From the NCBI GenBank assembly GCA_946056785.1, contig CAMGKS010000068.1, positions 1 to 6,534 on the forward strand: a stretch of 6,534 nucleotides of DNA, written 5' to 3'. Numbering within the stretch: the stretch's first letter is position 1; each line of letters begins with the position of its first letter. The stretch comes from an uncultured Clostridia bacterium (lineage in GTDB: Bacteria > Bacillota > Clostridia > Christensenellales > CAG-917). The notes below the pieces were generated by a model. It had not been told where the DNA came from and made no database searches. It saw only the letters and a list, made by a program, of their open reading frames with translations. A program made the position numbers and the translations under genes. Positions 5,437 through 6,534 of the stretch are shown in pieces.

Positions 5437-6534
5437 TGGCTAAAATTTACGATTTTAACTTAAACGAAGAGCAGTGCTTAAACCTTGCTTACGATGCCGT
5501 TGAAAGCGGCGACGTAAAAAAAAGTCTGATGTACGTTCATAAAGCATTGGAGCTTAATCCGGATAATATTGAGGCGAATTTTTATCTCGCCTCAATTTAT
5601 TCTGATTTAAACGCTTTCGATTTTTCCAACGACGTAATATGCAAAATACTCCCTAAAGTCAAGAGCAAGGAAGAAAAGGAACGTTTCTACATTCTTTTGG
5701 GGGCAAATTCATCGGCTTTGGGAGATTATGAATCAGCTACGAGATACGCTTCGATGATAGATATAACGTCCGAGTTTTACGACGATATAGAAGAAGTTTT
5801 CGACATAGAAGAGCTTACGCCTCCTAAGCAGTTTTATCTTGCATATCCGAGAGGCGAAGAGTATTATTCCGGACGTATAGACGAAGCTCACGCTTTGGTA
5901 AAGGAAAAGAAAATCGACGAAGCGTTAAAAGTGCTCGAAGAATTTTCCGACGGCGTTCCTTTTAAAGACAGTGCCGACCATTTAAGGCTTATATGCTATA
6001 TGGTAAAAGACGATTTCGATTCCGTCATATATTACGCTCAGCAAGCAATCGATAAAGGCGGAAAAAAGCTTTCGATAAAATGTTTATTGATTACGGCATT
6101 GCTTTTTGAAAACCGACAGAAAGAAGCGGAAGCAAAAGCCAAGGAATTGTTAAACGACGATTACGAGACGATCGACGACTTAGGCGTTCTGTTGCCGCTT
6201 TTAGTAAATCTGGGAATGGACGAAGAAGTTAACCGTTATTGCGAAAAATTTTTAAGCAAGATAAAATTTCATCCGCAGACGATAATGTGGTATGCGGAAA
6301 GCTTTTACAATCTCGGCAAAAGGGAAGAGGCAAAAGCGGTTATGAGAGAATGTTATTCTATATATCGTGATTTTCTTCCTGCAAAATTTTATCTCGACTA
6401 TTTCGACAAAGGAGTTCAGCGCGTCGAATATTCGATAGGTTTACCGCTTTCGGAAGTGCTTGAAAGGCAAAAGAAAATTAAAACCTTTTTGATGATGAAA
6501 TCCGACGAAGCAAAAAAAGCGTACTTATACGATA
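5436..6534 (+). CDS. TPR-repeat protein, 3' end beyond window
   Basis: This open frame gives 366 residues to the window edge with no stop, so it is incomplete at the C-terminus. It has no signal peptide or membrane segment and is probably cytoplasmic. Tetratricopeptide-like helical pairs run through it: 14-42 (LAYDAVESGD..ALELNP, the clearest), 46-72, 84-110, 150-171, 180-207, 212-240, 250-275 and 283-310 (WYAESFYNLGKREEA). A tyrosine- and acid-rich linker at about 111-149 (DDIEEVFDIEEL) interrupts the array. It is acidic, with about 68 Asp/Glu against 48 Lys/Arg. The ATG overlaps the previous stop by one base (TAATG), and only a weak purine run (GAAGAAA) precedes it, so initiation probably depends on translation of the upstream gene. 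TPR arrays are protein-binding scaffolds. The upstream membrane protein with its basic tail is the obvious candidate partner, by inference. Exact function unknown. Confidence 0.88.
   Translation, partial: MAKIYDFNLNEEQCLNLAYDAVESGDVKKSLMYVHKALELNPDNIEANFYLASIYSDLNAFDFSNDVICKILPKVKSKEEKERFYILLGANSSALGDYESATRYASMIDITSEFYDDIEEVFDIEELTPPKQFYLAYPRGEEYYSGRIDEAHALVKEKKIDEALKVLEEFSDGVPFKDSADHLRLICYMVKDDFDSVIYYAQQAIDKGGKKLSIKCLLITALLFENRQKEAEAKAKELLNDDYETIDDLGVLLPLLVNLGMDEEVNRYCEKFLSKIKFHPQTIMWYAESFYNLGKREEAKAVMRECYSIYRDFLPAKFYLDYFDKGVQRVEYSIGLPLSEVLERQKKIKTFLMMKSDEAKKAYLYD

Overview
The window looks like chromosomal DNA of a low-GC, Gram-positive-type bacterium, most likely an uncultured member of the Clostridia (Bacillota). 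The reasons are AT-rich intergenic DNA, strong AGGAGG-type ribosome binding sites, TTGACA/TATAAT-like promoters, hairpin plus T-run terminators and the gene order asd-dapA-dapB. The taxonomic call is an inference from style and gene order. No marker gene is present.

Layout. Positions 1-351 hold no supported gene. They carry two diverged copies of a ~73-bp repeat (1 to about 143) and a bidirectional hairpin terminator (291-317). Next, on the minus strand, is a small membrane protein with a C-terminal zinc ribbon (352-786), with its own extended -10 promoter overlapping an inverted repeat. A second hairpin terminator (922-960) closes the main minus-strand operon, asd (4174-3167), dapA (3091-2213), dapB (2202-1012), which is read leftward from a promoter at 4200-4228. 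A divergent promoter (4257-4285) drives a rightward pair: a polytopic membrane protein with a lysine-rich tail (4315-5436) and a TPR-repeat protein whose ATG overlaps the preceding stop codon (5436 to the window edge, incomplete).

Function. Asd makes aspartate semialdehyde, DapA condenses it with pyruvate, and DapB reduces the product to tetrahydrodipicolinate. These are consecutive steps towards diaminopimelate (cell wall) and lysine. Aspartokinase, usually the lysine-controlled entry enzyme, is not in the window.

The most interesting feature is that DapB is 396 residues instead of about 250-270. The extra C-terminal ~137 residues closely resemble the tandem ACT regulatory module of aspartokinases. 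DapA in the same operon lacks key residues of the E. coli-type lysine site (Lys at 56, Gln at 84), and there is no room for a lysine riboswitch upstream of asd. Together these suggest that amino-acid feedback may act on DapB. A second point of interest is an in-frame A_AAA_AAG heptamer at the end of the membrane-protein gene. A -1 shift there would enter the TPR frame without meeting a stop.
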